Positions 7,639-15,350 of a DNA stretch of 22,934 bases are shown here, piece by piece. This DNA is from Solirubrobacteraceae bacterium. Its GTDB lineage: Bacteria; Actinomycetota; Thermoleophilia; Solirubrobacterales; Solirubrobacteraceae. The position numbers were made by a program, and so were the translations under genes. Location: the NCBI GenBank assembly GCA_030038955.1, contig JASHQV010000392.1:1-22934 (forward strand). Reading direction: 5' to 3'. The notes under the pieces are model-generated. The model ran no database searches, had not been told where the DNA came from, and saw only the letters and a program-made list of their open reading frames with translations. Positions within the stretch are counted from its first letter, which is position 1; each line of letters begins with the position of its first letter.

Positions 7639-9777
7639 GTGGACGCTTCGCGCGAGCGGAAGAGTCGTTATGAGGCGGCGCACAAGCTCGGCCACGCGTC
7701 GGCGGCTGGGCTTGTGGCGCCGGAGGGAGAGGACTTCGCTGGCGGCGGCTCGGGTGGTGAGCAGCGCGGTGTGCGCCGGTCGTTGAACGAGGCGGCGCAC
7801 AAGCTCGGCTATTGGCCGGTGTTGCAAGCGCCCGTGGGCAGGTCTGTGCGGGCGGGCGGCGCCGTCGGGGCCGGCGATGACGCGGATCGTGATGTCGTCG
7901 CTCACGCGAGCCGCGCGGTGTTGGCGCTTGGTGCCTTGGGGGTCGTGTATGGCGACATCGGCACGAGCCCGCTGTACACCGAGCAGGTGATCTTTGGCCA
8001 GCACGCGGATGCGGCACGCCCGACCGCCGCCGGCGTGTACGGGATCGTGTCGTTGATCTTTTGGGCGTTGGCGATCGTCGTCTCCGCCAAGTACGCGGGC
8101 GTTCTGATGCGGGTGCACAACCGTGGCGATGGTGGCGGCATGGCCTTGACGGCGTTGATTCAGCGCCACCGGGTTCCGCGTGAGGCGGTGTTGGTGGTGC
8201 TCGGGATCTTCGGAGCCGGCCTGTTCTTCGGCGATGGGATGATCACCCCGGCAATCTCCGTGACCTCGGCGGTCGAGGGGTTGAAGGTCGCGACGCCCGG
8301 GATATCGCACCTGGTCGTTCCGATCTCGTTGGCCCTGCTGGTTGGGTTGTTCGCGATCCAGCATCGCGGCACGGGCGCGGTTGGCTGGATGTTCGGCCCG
8401 TTGATATTGGTGTGGTTCGTGACGATCGGGGTGCTGGGCGTCCGCGAAGTGATTGCGCGCCCCGGGGTGCTGCAGGGCATCTCGCCAACCTGGGCGGTGA
8501 GGTTCATGATCGATCATGGTGTCGCCGCATTCTTGACGCTTGGCGCGGTCGTGCTGGCGGTCACCGGCGCGGAGGCGCTGTACGCCGACCGCGGGCATTT
8601 CGGCGCCGCGCCGATCCGGAGGACGTGGTTCGGGATCGTGTTCCCGGCTGTGTTCCTTTCGTATCTGGGCCAGGCGGCGTTGATCCTCACCCATCCGGCG
8701 ACGATCCGAAACCCCTTCTATCTGGCGGTGCCGAGCGGCGGACGACTGGCGATGGTGTTCTTGGCGACGATCGCGACGATCATCGCCTCGCAGGCGGCGA
8801 TCACCGGGTCTTTCTCGATCGCGCGTCAGGCTGTGCAGCTCGGGTTCTTGCCGCGTCTCAAGATCGCCCACACCTCCGATGTCGAGGGCCAGATCTACCT
8901 GCCGCTGATCGCCCTGATCCTCGCCGTCGGGGTGGTCACGCTGGTCCTGGTGTTCCGTCGGTCCGGTGCGCTGGCCGACATCTACGGTGTGGCTGTCACC
9001 GGCACGTTCGTGCTGGACACGGTCCTGTTTCTCGCGGTCGCCCGCTCGCTGTGGCAGATGGCCCGCTGGAAGGTCGCCCTGGTCGGCGGCGTGCTACTCG
9101 CCGTGGAGGTGTCTCTGTTCGCCTCCAATGTCGTCAAGGTCGCCCATGGTGCCTGGATCCCGCTGACCGTAGGCCTGCTGACCGCGACGCTGATGGTCAC
9201 CTGGCGGCGGGGACGCCAGATCGTCACCCGCAACCGGGTCGCAGAGGAAGGCGCGCTCAAGGAGCTCCTGTACCAGGTGCGGATGGCGAATCCCCCGATG
9301 CATCGCGTCGCCGGGGTCGCCGTCTACCTGAGCCCGAGCGAGGAGGCGACGCCACTCGCGCTGAAGACGTCCGTCGAGCGGCTCGGCGTGTTCCACGAAA
9401 AGGTGCTGATCGTGACGGTCGAGACGATCGGCGCCCCCCATGTCGATGCGGCCGACCGGTACGTCGTCGAGGTCCGCGGCAGCGGCCTGTTCAAGATCAG
9501 GCACGTGACAATCAGAACCGGCTACCACGACACCACCGATGTCCCCGCGCTGCTTGCGCTTGCGCGCAAGCGCGGGCTGCTCGAACGCCAGCTCGACCTC
9601 GAGCACGCCTCCTATTTCGTCTCCCAATTCACGATCACGCTCAGCGGCGAGCCCGGCATGAGCCGCTGGCGCAAGCGGCTCTTCATCGCGATGGCACGCA
9701 ACGCCGCAAGCCCAATCAACGCCTTCCATCTACCCGTCGACCGCACCGCAACCGCGGGCTCGCTACTCGAGCTGTGA
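7639..9777 (+). CDS. kup: Kup-family low-affinity K+ transporter (copy 1)
   Basis: A 712-residue protein from GTG 7639; an in-frame TAG at 7627 limits upstream extension. The Kup signature GVVYGDIGTSPLYT is at about residues 101-114 with the conserved Asp106. ALFFGDG-like (GLFFGDGMITPAISV) and TGAEALYADRGHFG segments follow in the expected order. About 12 membrane helices are followed by a soluble C-terminal domain. Kup proteins import K+ with H+. The roughly 85-residue cytosolic N-terminal extension is unusual: E. coli Kup has only about 15 residues before the first helix. It contains two EAAHKLG motifs (residues 12-18 and 51-57) encoded by an identical 21-nt repeat (7672-7692, 7789-7809). 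Kup copy 2 at 15351 is a close paralogue. Confidence 0.93.
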   Translation: MDASRERKSRYEAAHKLGHASAAGLVAPEGEDFAGGGSGGEQRGVRRSLNEAAHKLGYWPVLQAPVGRSVRAGGAVGAGDDADRDVVAHASRAVLALGALGVVYGDIGTSPLYTEQVIFGQHADAARPTAAGVYGIVSLIFWALAIVVSAKYAGVLMRVHNRGDGGGMALTALIQRHRVPREAVLVVLGIFGAGLFFGDGMITPAISVTSAVEGLKVATPGISHLVVPISLALLVGLFAIQHRGTGAVGWMFGPLILVWFVTIGVLGVREVIARPGVLQGISPTWAVRFMIDHGVAAFLTLGAVVLAVTGAEALYADRGHFGAAPIRRTWFGIVFPAVFLSYLGQAALILTHPATIRNPFYLAVPSGGRLAMVFLATIATIIASQAAITGSFSIARQAVQLGFLPRLKIAHTSDVEGQIYLPLIALILAVGVVTLVLVFRRSGALADIYGVAVTGTFVLDTVLFLAVARSLWQMARWKVALVGGVLLAVEVSLFASNVVKVAHGAWIPLTVGLLTATLMVTWRRGRQIVTRNRVAEEGALKELLYQVRMANPPMHRVAGVAVYLSPSEEATPLALKTSVERLGVFHEKVLIVTVETIGAPHVDAADRYVVEVRGSGLFKIRHVTIRTGYHDTTDVPALLALARKRGLLERQLDLEHASYFVSQFTITLSGEPGMSRWRKRLFIAMARNAASPINAFHLPVDRTATAGSLLEL

Positions 9778-9784
9778 GCTTCGT

Positions 9785-9818
9785 CACAGTGGCGGTGGCC
9801 TCAGCCGCCGTCCCTGTG
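9785..9818. terminator. Stem-loop between convergent kup1 and glxD
   Basis: CACAG (9785-9789) pairs with CTGTG (9814-9818), extendable to 7 bp by GT/AC, and GGCGG (9791-9795) pairs with CCGCC (9805-9809). The loop is 9 nt and there is no T-tract. Position just after the kup1 stop suggests a factor-assisted or bidirectional terminator. Confidence 0.5.
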
Positions 9819-9880
9819 ACCCGGCCGCCGGCCCTCTGACCTCGGCCGCCGGCCCTCTGACCTCCGCCGCCGGTCCCTGG
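9799..9880. repeat. Four-unit 20-21 bp tandem repeat
   Basis: Units start at 9799, 9820, 9840 and 9861; the middle two share CGGCCGCCGGCCCTCTGA, the outer two differ by a few bases. The array fills most of the gap between the convergent kup1 and glxD stops. The first unit is part of the stem-loop. Confidence 0.7.
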
Positions 9881-9902
9881 CGTGGGAATCGGCCGCGATC
9901 TC

Positions 9903-11255
9903 CTACGCCGTTGCCCCTGGGATCCAGCTTGTGCCGGCGAGTGGCACGCGTGCCATCGCTGCTGCCTCGATCGTTACCGCCACGAGGTCCTCCGGCTCGA
10001 GGTTGTGGACGTGGGACTTGCCGCAGGCGCGGGCCAGCGTCTGGCATTCGAGCGTCAGTGTGCGCAGGTAGTTGGCCAGCCGGCGGCCACCGAGAACCGG
10101 ATCGAAGCGGGCCGTGAGCTCGTCCTCCTGGGTTGAGATACCGGCCGGATCGAGCCCGGCCTGGTAGTCGTCGTAGTAGCCGGCGGCCGAGCCCAGCTCG
10201 CGGTACTCGGGATCGAACTCAGGCGCGTTGTCGCCCAGCGCGATCAGCGCCGCGGTCCCGATCGAGACGGCGTCGGCGCCGAGCGCCAACGCCTTGGCGA
10301 CATCGGCGCCGGTACGGATCCCGCCCGACACGATCAACTGCACCTGGCGGTGCATGCCAAGCTCCAACAGCGCCTCGACCGCCTGCGGGATCGCGGCCAG
10401 GATCGGGATCCCGACGTGCTCGATGAACACCTGCTGGGTGGCGGCGGTCCCACCCTCCATCCCGTCGAGCACGATCGCGTCGGCGCCCGCCTTGACCGCC
10501 AGCGCGACGTCGTAGTAGGTGCGGGTCGCGCCGATCTTGACGTAGATCGGGATCCGCCAGTCAGTGATCTCGCGCAGCTCCTCGATCTTGATCTCGAGGT
10601 CGTCGGGCCCGGTCCAGTCCGGATGCCGGCAGGCCGAGCGCTGATCGATCCCAGCCGGCAGGTCCCGCATCTCAGCCACCCGGTCTGAGATCTTGTGACC
10701 GAGCAGGATGCCGCCACCGCCGGGCTTGGCGCCCTGCCCGACCACCACCTCGATCGCGTCGGCGCGTCGCAGATCGTCGGGGTTCATGCCGTAGCGCGAC
10801 GGCAGCAGCTGGTAGACGAGCGTCCGCGAGTGCTCCCGCTCCTCGGGGGTCATCCCGCCGTCGCCGGTAGTCGTCGACGTCCCGAGCGCCGAGGCGCCAC
10901 GTCCAAGCGCCTCCTTGGCCGGTCCCGACAGCGCGCCGAAGCTCATCCCCGCGATCGTCACCGGGATCTCGAGGTGGATCGGCTCGCGCGCGAACCGCGT
11001 GCCGATCGTCACATCGGTGTCGCAACGCTCGCGGTAGCCCTCGAGCGGGTAGCGCGACATGCTCGCACCGAGGAACAGCAGGTCATCGAAGTGCGGCACG
11101 CGGCGCTTGGCGCCGAAGCCGCGGATGTCGTACACACCCTGGCGCGCGGCGCGCTGGATCTCGGCGATCACGTTGCGGTCGAACAGCGCCGACTCGTGCA
11201 AACCCGCATGCCAGCCGTTGACCGAGCCCTCCCGGCCGGTGGTGGCGGCGCTCAC
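9903..11255 (-). CDS. glxD: FMN-binding glutamate synthase-like subunit (GlxD / MgsC type)
   Basis: A 450-residue protein from GTG 11255; the GTGA overlaps the stop of glxC, so they are translationally coupled. The TIM-barrel FMN domain of glutamate synthases is clear: TIAGMSFGALSGPAKEALGRGA, GDGGMTPEER, VVVGQGAKPGGGG, PIYVKIGATRTYYDVALAVKAG, IVLDGMEGGTAA, and IVSGGIRTGADVAKALALGADAVSIG (phosphate-binding end). The cysteine-rich 3Fe-4S loop of GltB is absent; the region reads ALGDNAPEFDPEYRELG, which as I recall is normal in GlxD/N-methylglutamate synthase subunits. It should transfer the glutamine amide or an amine to a keto acid, with the amidotransferase and GXGXG partners encoded upstream. 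Ammonia versus methylamine use is not decidable from this window. Confidence 0.88.
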   Translation of the reverse strand: MSAATTGREGSVNGWHAGLHESALFDRNVIAEIQRAARQGVYDIRGFGAKRRVPHFDDLLFLGASMSRYPLEGYRERCDTDVTIGTRFAREPIHLEIPVTIAGMSFGALSGPAKEALGRGASALGTSTTTGDGGMTPEEREHSRTLVYQLLPSRYGMNPDDLRRADAIEVVVGQGAKPGGGGILLGHKISDRVAEMRDLPAGIDQRSACRHPDWTGPDDLEIKIEELREITDWRIPIYVKIGATRTYYDVALAVKAGADAIVLDGMEGGTAATQQVFIEHVGIPILAAIPQAVEALLELGMHRQVQLIVSGGIRTGADVAKALALGADAVSIGTAALIALGDNAPEFDPEYRELGSAAGYYDDYQAGLDPAGISTQEDELTARFDPVLGGRRLANYLRTLTLECQTLARACGKSHVHNLEPEDLVAVTIEAAAMARVPLAGTSWIPGATA

Positions 11256-11974
11256 CTGTAGCTCCCGGCGTCGTCGACGTGGAAGTTGTAGAGCCGGCGT
11301 GCAGAGCCATAGCGGCGAAACTGCAGCGGATCGGCGTCGTCGATCCCGGCACGCTCGAACAGCGCCGTCAGCTGCGCGATGTGCTCAGCGCGCAGCTCCT
11401 TCTCGATGCAGTCGGCGCCGAGGCTCTGGACCGAGCCGCGCACGTACAGGCGCGCCTCGTACAGCGAGTCGCCGAGCGCCTGGCCAGCGTCACCGCAGAC
11501 CACCAGACAGCCCTTCTGCGCCATGAACGCGCTCATGTGCCCGACCGACCCTTGCACGACGATGTCGGCCCCCTTCAACGAGATCCCGCAGCGCGCCGAC
11601 GCGTCGCCGCGGATCACCAGCAGGCCGCCGTGCGCGCTGGCGCCGGCCGACTGCGATGCCGAGCCCTCGACGATCACCGTGCCGGACATCATGTTCTCCG
11701 CCACGCCGGTGGCGCAGTTGCCGACGACCCGGATCGTCGCGAGCTGGTTCATCCCGGCGCAGTAGTAGCCGACGTTGCCCTCGATCTCGACCACGTACGG
11801 GGCGTTCAGTCCGGCGGCGATCGAGTGCCGTCCGCCCGGGTTGACCACCCTCACCTCCTGCGTCGCGCCGGCTTCGTGCAGGCGCTGATTGAGGGCGCGA
11901 ACGCTGTCGGTCGCAAGATCGACGGTCAGCCTTTCGCGCGTGACGTCCGGGGTATCCAGCACGTTATCGGTCAT
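11252..11974 (-). CDS. glxC: GXGXG-domain glutamate synthase-like subunit (GlxC / MgsB type)
   Basis: A 240-residue protein from ATG 11974. An open frame reaches much further upstream, but the ATG overlaps the TGA of glxB by one base and the domain begins right after it. Repeating glycine turns form the right-handed beta-helix of the glutamate synthase C-terminal domain: VVEIEGNVGYYCAGMN, IRVVGNCATGVAENMMSGTV, VEGSASQSAGASAHGG, VIRGDASARCGISLKG, VVQGSVGHMSAFMAQKG, and VCGDAGQALGDSLYEA. The domain is structural and helps connect the amidotransferase and FMN sites. The residues after 205 (AQLTALFERAGIDDADPLQFRRYGSAR) are a short linker tail typical of this subunit. It is the middle gene of the overlapping three-gene operon. 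Confidence 0.88.
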   Translation of the reverse strand: MTDNVLDTPDVTRERLTVDLATDSVRALNQRLHEAGATQEVRVVNPGGRHSIAAGLNAPYVVEIEGNVGYYCAGMNQLATIRVVGNCATGVAENMMSGTVIVEGSASQSAGASAHGGLLVIRGDASARCGISLKGADIVVQGSVGHMSAFMAQKGCLVVCGDAGQALGDSLYEARLYVRGSVQSLGADCIEKELRAEHIAQLTALFERAGIDDADPLQFRRYGSARRLYNFHVDDAGSYR

Positions 11975-12876
11975 CACGCCACCGGCACCGTTCCCCAGCT
12001 GTACACGCGTCCCGGCTCGGGCTCCCACATCTCGGCGTCGTCCGCCCCCGGCAACACCGCGATCGCACGAAACTCGGACGCGATCGCGACCCACGCGTCG
12101 GTCTCGGCCATCACCGCTGGCTTGCACGCGATCGGGTCGCGCAGCACTGCGAACCCGTCGAGTGTCCCGACGGCGAACGTGTAGAAGCCATCGAGATCTG
12201 CGAGGCAGCCCTCGAGTGCCTGCTCGAGCGTCGCGCCGCCGCGCATCCGCCAGGTCAGATACCCGGCCGCCACCTCGGTGTCGCAGTCCGTGCGGAAGCG
12301 GATTCCCTCGCGCACCAGCTGCTGGCGTAGGCGGTTGTGGTTCGACAGCGAGCCGTTGTGCACCAGGCACAAGTCGAGCCCGGTGGAGAACGGATGCGAG
12401 TGGACGGTCGTGACGCGGCTCTCGGTCGCCATCCGCGTGTGTCCCAGCGCGTGCGTGCCCGAGATCTGCTCGAGCGCGAACTGCGCTACGAAGTCGCGCG
12501 GAGGACCCGCTTGCTTGTAGATCTCGATCGAGCGACCCGCGCTCATCACGGTCAGGTCTGGGCGGTGATCGCTCAACCATGCCTCAACCTCGTCCGCCTC
12601 CGCCTCGATCACGAATGTCGCATGGGTGGCCCGAACGCTCGGCTCGGACACCGCTGCGAACGACTGCGCAAGCTCGCTGCGCACCGCTCCCCAGTCGGCC
12701 TCGTCGGCATACAGTGACACCCTGCTCGAGCCCACCGGAGTCGGGACGCGATACAGCGCCGCTCCGGCGCTGTCGGGCCCCCGATCGGAGAGCTGCAACA
12801 GCATCCGCGAGAGCTGCTCGCCGAGCCGTTCCTGCAGCGCTGCAGACTTGATGTAAAGACCAGCGATCCCGCACAC
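11974..12876 (-). CDS. glxB: Class II glutamine amidotransferase subunit (GlxB / MgsA type)
   Basis: A 300-residue protein from GTG 12876, chosen because Cys2 must become the N-terminal nucleophile after Met removal (MCGIAGLYIKS). Other Ntn-amidotransferase features are QLSDRGPDSAG, GHTRMATES, HSHPFSTGLDLCLVHNGSLSNHN, and FRTDCDTEV. It hydrolyses glutamine and supplies ammonia or the glutamyl group to the FMN subunit. This is the first gene of the glxBCD operon; the -10-like TAGCCT lies 7 nt before the GTG and there is no ribosome binding site, so translation is probably leaderless. Its length matches stand-alone GlxB/MgsA subunits and not the much larger fused GltB. Confidence 0.9.
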   Translation of the reverse strand: MCGIAGLYIKSAALQERLGEQLSRMLLQLSDRGPDSAGAALYRVPTPVGSSRVSLYADEADWGAVRSELAQSFAAVSEPSVRATHATFVIEAEADEVEAWLSDHRPDLTVMSAGRSIEIYKQAGPPRDFVAQFALEQISGTHALGHTRMATESRVTTVHSHPFSTGLDLCLVHNGSLSNHNRLRQQLVREGIRFRTDCDTEVAAGYLTWRMRGGATLEQALEGCLADLDGFYTFAVGTLDGFAVLRDPIACKPAVMAETDAWVAIASEFRAIAVLPGADDAEMWEPEPGRVYSWGTVPVA

Positions 12877-12883
12877 GAGCGTC

Positions 12884-12913
12884 AGGCTAGACCATCAGGC
12901 CCGAGCGCTCCAA
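12884..12913 (-). promoter_or_regulatory. Leaderless promoter of glxBCD
   Basis: TTGGAG (12913-12908), 18 nt, TAGCCT (12889-12884), 7 nt, GTG 12876. The -10 region and the first codons match the sequence before kup1 at 7586-7619. Confidence 0.5.
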
Positions 12914-12944
12914 TGGTGTGGGTGCGCACACTTTGACGCCCGGA

Positions 12945-12963
12945 TGTGGTGTCCGGCGCCATA
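12945..12963. repeat. Copy 2 of a shared intergenic motif
   Basis: TGTGGTGTCCGGCGCCATA; compare 7517-7535. A GTGTG...CACAC inverted repeat (GTGTGGGTGCGCACAC) lies about 30 bases before it. It sits between the divergent glxB and histidine kinase genes. Confidence 0.4.
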
Positions 12964-12975
12964 TGAAGGCGAACC

Positions 12976-13020
12976 GGGCGGCGTCTCTGGGGCGCCGCCC
13001 TTGCCGGGGCGGCGCCGGCA
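12976..13020. promoter_or_regulatory. Two adjacent GC-rich hairpins upstream of the histidine kinase
   Basis: GGGCGGCG (12976-12983) pairs perfectly with CGCCGCCC (12993-13000), loop 9 nt. Directly after it TGCCGG (13002-13007) pairs with CCGGCA (13015-13020), loop 7 nt. They may be a terminator or attenuator of a short upstream transcript. Confidence 0.35.
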
Positions 13021-13065
13021 GTCCACGTGGTCGAGAGACGGTCGGGTCGTGCGTGCGTGTCGGCG

Positions 13066-13071
13066 TACGCT
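13066..13071 (+). promoter_or_regulatory. -10 element of a leaderless promoter for the histidine kinase
   Basis: TACGCT lies exactly 7 nt before GTG 13079; no clear -35 is visible. The same hexamer and spacing precede the lacI-family gene, and this decides the kinase start. Confidence 0.45.
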
Positions 13072-13078
13072 GTCTGTC

Positions 13079-14497
13079 GTGTCTGATCGGCCGAGAGTCC
13101 GCGTCTTTGGGGCTGAGCATCCGCCCCTGTGGCTGGGGATGGGTGTCGCCGTGGTCGCGGTCGCGGCGGCGACGGCGGCGATCTATCCGCTCGAGGCTGT
13201 GTCGCCAACGGTGGCGCTCAGCGTCGTGTACCTCCCGGCGGTGTTGCTGGTGTCGGCTTATGGCGGGCTGATGCTTGGCCTGGCGACTTCGGTTGCGAGC
13301 GCGACGGCGTTCAATTTCTTCCACATTCCACCCGTCGGACGCTTCGAGATCGCGGATTCGCGGAACTGGGCCGCGCTGGTGGCGTTCACGATCGTCGCGG
13401 CGACAGTGAGCACGATGGCCGACGTCGCGCGGAGCCGTGCGGTGGAAGCGGAGCGCCGGCGGGGAGAGGCGGATCTCGCGGCAGGGCTGGCGCGCGAGCT
13501 GCTGGCGGGTGCCGAGACGAGCGCGGCGCTTGGAGCAACGGCGCGGAAGGTGGCCGAAGCGATGATGATCCCGTCCACGACAATCGAGCTGGGGACGGTG
13601 CCCGGCCGCGCCCAGGACGTGGCGATGCCGCTGCATGCCGGAAACGGTGACCAGATCGCCACGCTGCTGGTGCCACGAGATCTGCCTTCGGAGACGATGG
13701 AGCGGCTGCGTGCGCGTGTGTTGCCCTCGCTCGAGGTACTTGTCGAGATCGCGCTGCGTCGTGACGCAGTGCAGGCCGAGGTGGTGGAGAACGCGGCGCT
13801 GCGTCGCAGCGACGAGCTGAAGACGGCGTTGCTTCGGGCGGTGTCTCACGATCTGCGCACACCGGTGACGGCGATCGTCGCGGCCGGGCATGCGCTTCGT
13901 GCGCGATCGCTGTCACACGGCGAGCGAGGCGAGTTGAGCGCTGCCGTGGTTCAGGAAGGCGAGCGGCTGTCGGCGTTGATCGAGAAGCTGCTCGATCTGT
14001 CGCGGCTGCAGGCTGGGCGCGCGCAGCCGCAGCGCGAGTGGATATCGGTCGAGGAGGTGTTGCTCGCGGCTCGGGATGCGCTCCGGGAGCGAGGTGGGAC
14101 TGTACACCTGTCGGTTGACGCCGGCGTGCCTGCGGTGCGTGCAGATGCCGCCCAACTCGAGCAGGCGTTCGCCAATCTGCTCGAGAATGCGGTGCGCTAC
14201 TCCAACGGGCTAGCGATCTCGGCCGACGTGTGGCGGGCTGGTTCACGGGTCGTTGCGCGCGTCGCAGATAAGGGCCCGGGTATCGCCGGCGCTGAGCAGG
14301 ACCGAATCTTCGAGCCGTTCTATCGAGGCTCGCAGTCGGGGAACGGGCGGTGGGGTGGATCCGGGCTCGGTCTTGCGATCGCCAAGGGCTTCGTGGAAGC
14401 CAATGGTGGGAGCATCTCGGTGGAGTCCGACCCTGGTCACGGGACGAGCTTCATCGTCGCGTTCCCCGTAGAGCAGCCGGCGATGGAGGCGGCGTGA
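13079..14497 (+). CDS. KdpD-like sensor histidine kinase lacking the KdpD N-terminal domain
   Basis: A 472-residue protein from GTG 13079. A longer open frame reaches 12944, but that would translate the intergenic hairpins. About four membrane helices in residues 15-113 carry the DUF4118-type KdpD membrane domain (YLPAVLLVSAYGGLMLGLAT, FNFFHIPP). A roughly 130-residue linker follows, then HisKA with the phospho-acceptor His257 in AVSHDLRTPVTAIVAAG. The ATPase domain has N-box NLLENAVRYS, DKGPGIAG and GGSGLGLAIAKGF. The N-terminal KdpD/UspA-like sensing region (about 370 residues in E. coli KdpD) is absent, so sensing should rest on the membrane domain. It is coupled to the response regulator gene by a GTGA overlap and lies upstream of kup2, suggesting K+ or osmotic control. 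Confidence 0.85.
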   Translation: MSDRPRVRVFGAEHPPLWLGMGVAVVAVAAATAAIYPLEAVSPTVALSVVYLPAVLLVSAYGGLMLGLATSVASATAFNFFHIPPVGRFEIADSRNWAALVAFTIVAATVSTMADVARSRAVEAERRRGEADLAAGLARELLAGAETSAALGATARKVAEAMMIPSTTIELGTVPGRAQDVAMPLHAGNGDQIATLLVPRDLPSETMERLRARVLPSLEVLVEIALRRDAVQAEVVENAALRRSDELKTALLRAVSHDLRTPVTAIVAAGHALRARSLSHGERGELSAAVVQEGERLSALIEKLLDLSRLQAGRAQPQREWISVEEVLLAARDALRERGGTVHLSVDAGVPAVRADAAQLEQAFANLLENAVRYSNGLAISADVWRAGSRVVARVADKGPGIAGAEQDRIFEPFYRGSQSGNGRWGGSGLGLAIAKGFVEANGGSISVESDPGHGTSFIVAFPVEQPAMEAA

Positions 14498-15174
14498 AGC
14501 GGCGGCCATCGGTTCTCGTATGCGATGACGAGCCGCAGATACTGCATGCGCTGCGCGTGATCCTGCGCGATGCGGGCTTCGACGCACTGCTGGCCGCTCG
14601 CGGTGAGGTGGCGCTTGACTTGGCGGCAGTCCGGCGACCAGATGCAGCGATCGTCGATCTGCTGCTGCCCGACATGGACGGGGTCGAGGTTTGCCGGCGG
14701 CTGAGGCACTGGAGCGAGATCCCGATCATCGTGCTGTCGGCGATCGGCGACGAGGACGCGAAGGTCGCAGCGCTCGCCGCGGGCGGGGACGACTACGTGA
14801 CCAAGCCGTTCGGTCCACGGGAGCTTGTGGCGCGTTTGGAGGCGGTGCTTCGCCGGGTCGGACCGGAGCGCGAAGACGCCGTGATCCGGGCCGACGGACT
14901 CGAAGTTGATCTCGCCGCGCGCGTCGTTCGCCGTGACGGACACGAGATCCATCTGACGCCAACGGAGTTCGATCTTCTGCGCGTGCTGGCGCGCAACCGT
15001 GGCCGCTTGATGACGCACCGCGAGCTTCTGATTGCGGTCTGGGGTAGTGGGTACAGCGACGACACGCAGGTGCTTCGCGTGCACGTCGCGAACTTGCGCC
15101 GCAAAATCGAGCCGCCCGGGGATCCGCACTACGTGAAGACAGACCCACGGGTTGGGTACCGCTTCGCGGGCTGA
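14494..15174 (+). CDS. KdpE-like OmpR-family response regulator
   Basis: A 226-residue protein from GTG 14494, which overlaps the kinase TGA (GTGA). Receiver domain: acidic pocket CDDEPQ (Asp11-Asp12), phospho-acceptor Asp55 in IVDLLLPDMDG, switch serine in VLSAIGDE, and YVTKPFG lysine. The C-terminal winged helix (about 130-226) has LTPTEFDLLRVLARNRGRLMTHRELL, VHVANLRRKIE and VGYRF. It is the partner of the kinase just upstream. The next gene on the same strand, 176 bp away, is kup2, its likeliest target. No kdpFABC genes lie in the window, so KdpE identity is by similarity only. Confidence 0.88.
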   Translation: MKRRPSVLVCDDEPQILHALRVILRDAGFDALLAARGEVALDLAAVRRPDAAIVDLLLPDMDGVEVCRRLRHWSEIPIIVLSAIGDEDAKVAALAAGGDDYVTKPFGPRELVARLEAVLRRVGPEREDAVIRADGLEVDLAARVVRRDGHEIHLTPTEFDLLRVLARNRGRLMTHRELLIAVWGSGYSDDTQVLRVHVANLRRKIEPPGDPHYVKTDPRVGYRFAG

Positions 15175-15350
15175 GGAGAGAGACAGCCGCGAGTTCATCA
15201 AGGTGCTGTTAAGAAGCGCCCCGTGGCCATACAGGTTTTGTGAAGACCCGCTGTTGGCCGAACGGCCGCGACTACGCTCGCCACAAATAGCTACGAGGTC
15301 GCGCCGAGAAGTGATCCGGCGGGGTCCTCTCTCCACTTACACACGACGCG
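15175..15350. promoter_or_regulatory. kup2 upstream region
   Basis: The 176-bp gap has TACGCT (15273-15278) as a -10 candidate, giving a leader of about 65 nt. A short inverted repeat GGCCGAACGGCC (15256-15267) sits just upstream and could bind the response regulator. No -35 matches well, and no riboswitch fold is recognised. Confidence 0.3.

Noticed and set aside
7318..8871. Minus-strand open frame of about 517 codons over the DUF294 gene end and kup1
   Set aside because: Covers two well-supported plus-strand genes, with Arg/His/Gln-rich content and no recognisable domain.
9799..9880. CRISPR-like array
   Set aside because: The units are contiguous with no spacers; it is a simple tandem repeat.
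10000..10320. Loss of iron-sulfur cysteines in the FMN subunit as an anomaly
   Set aside because: As I recall, GlxD/MgsC subunits normally lack the GltB cysteine loop, so this is a family trait.
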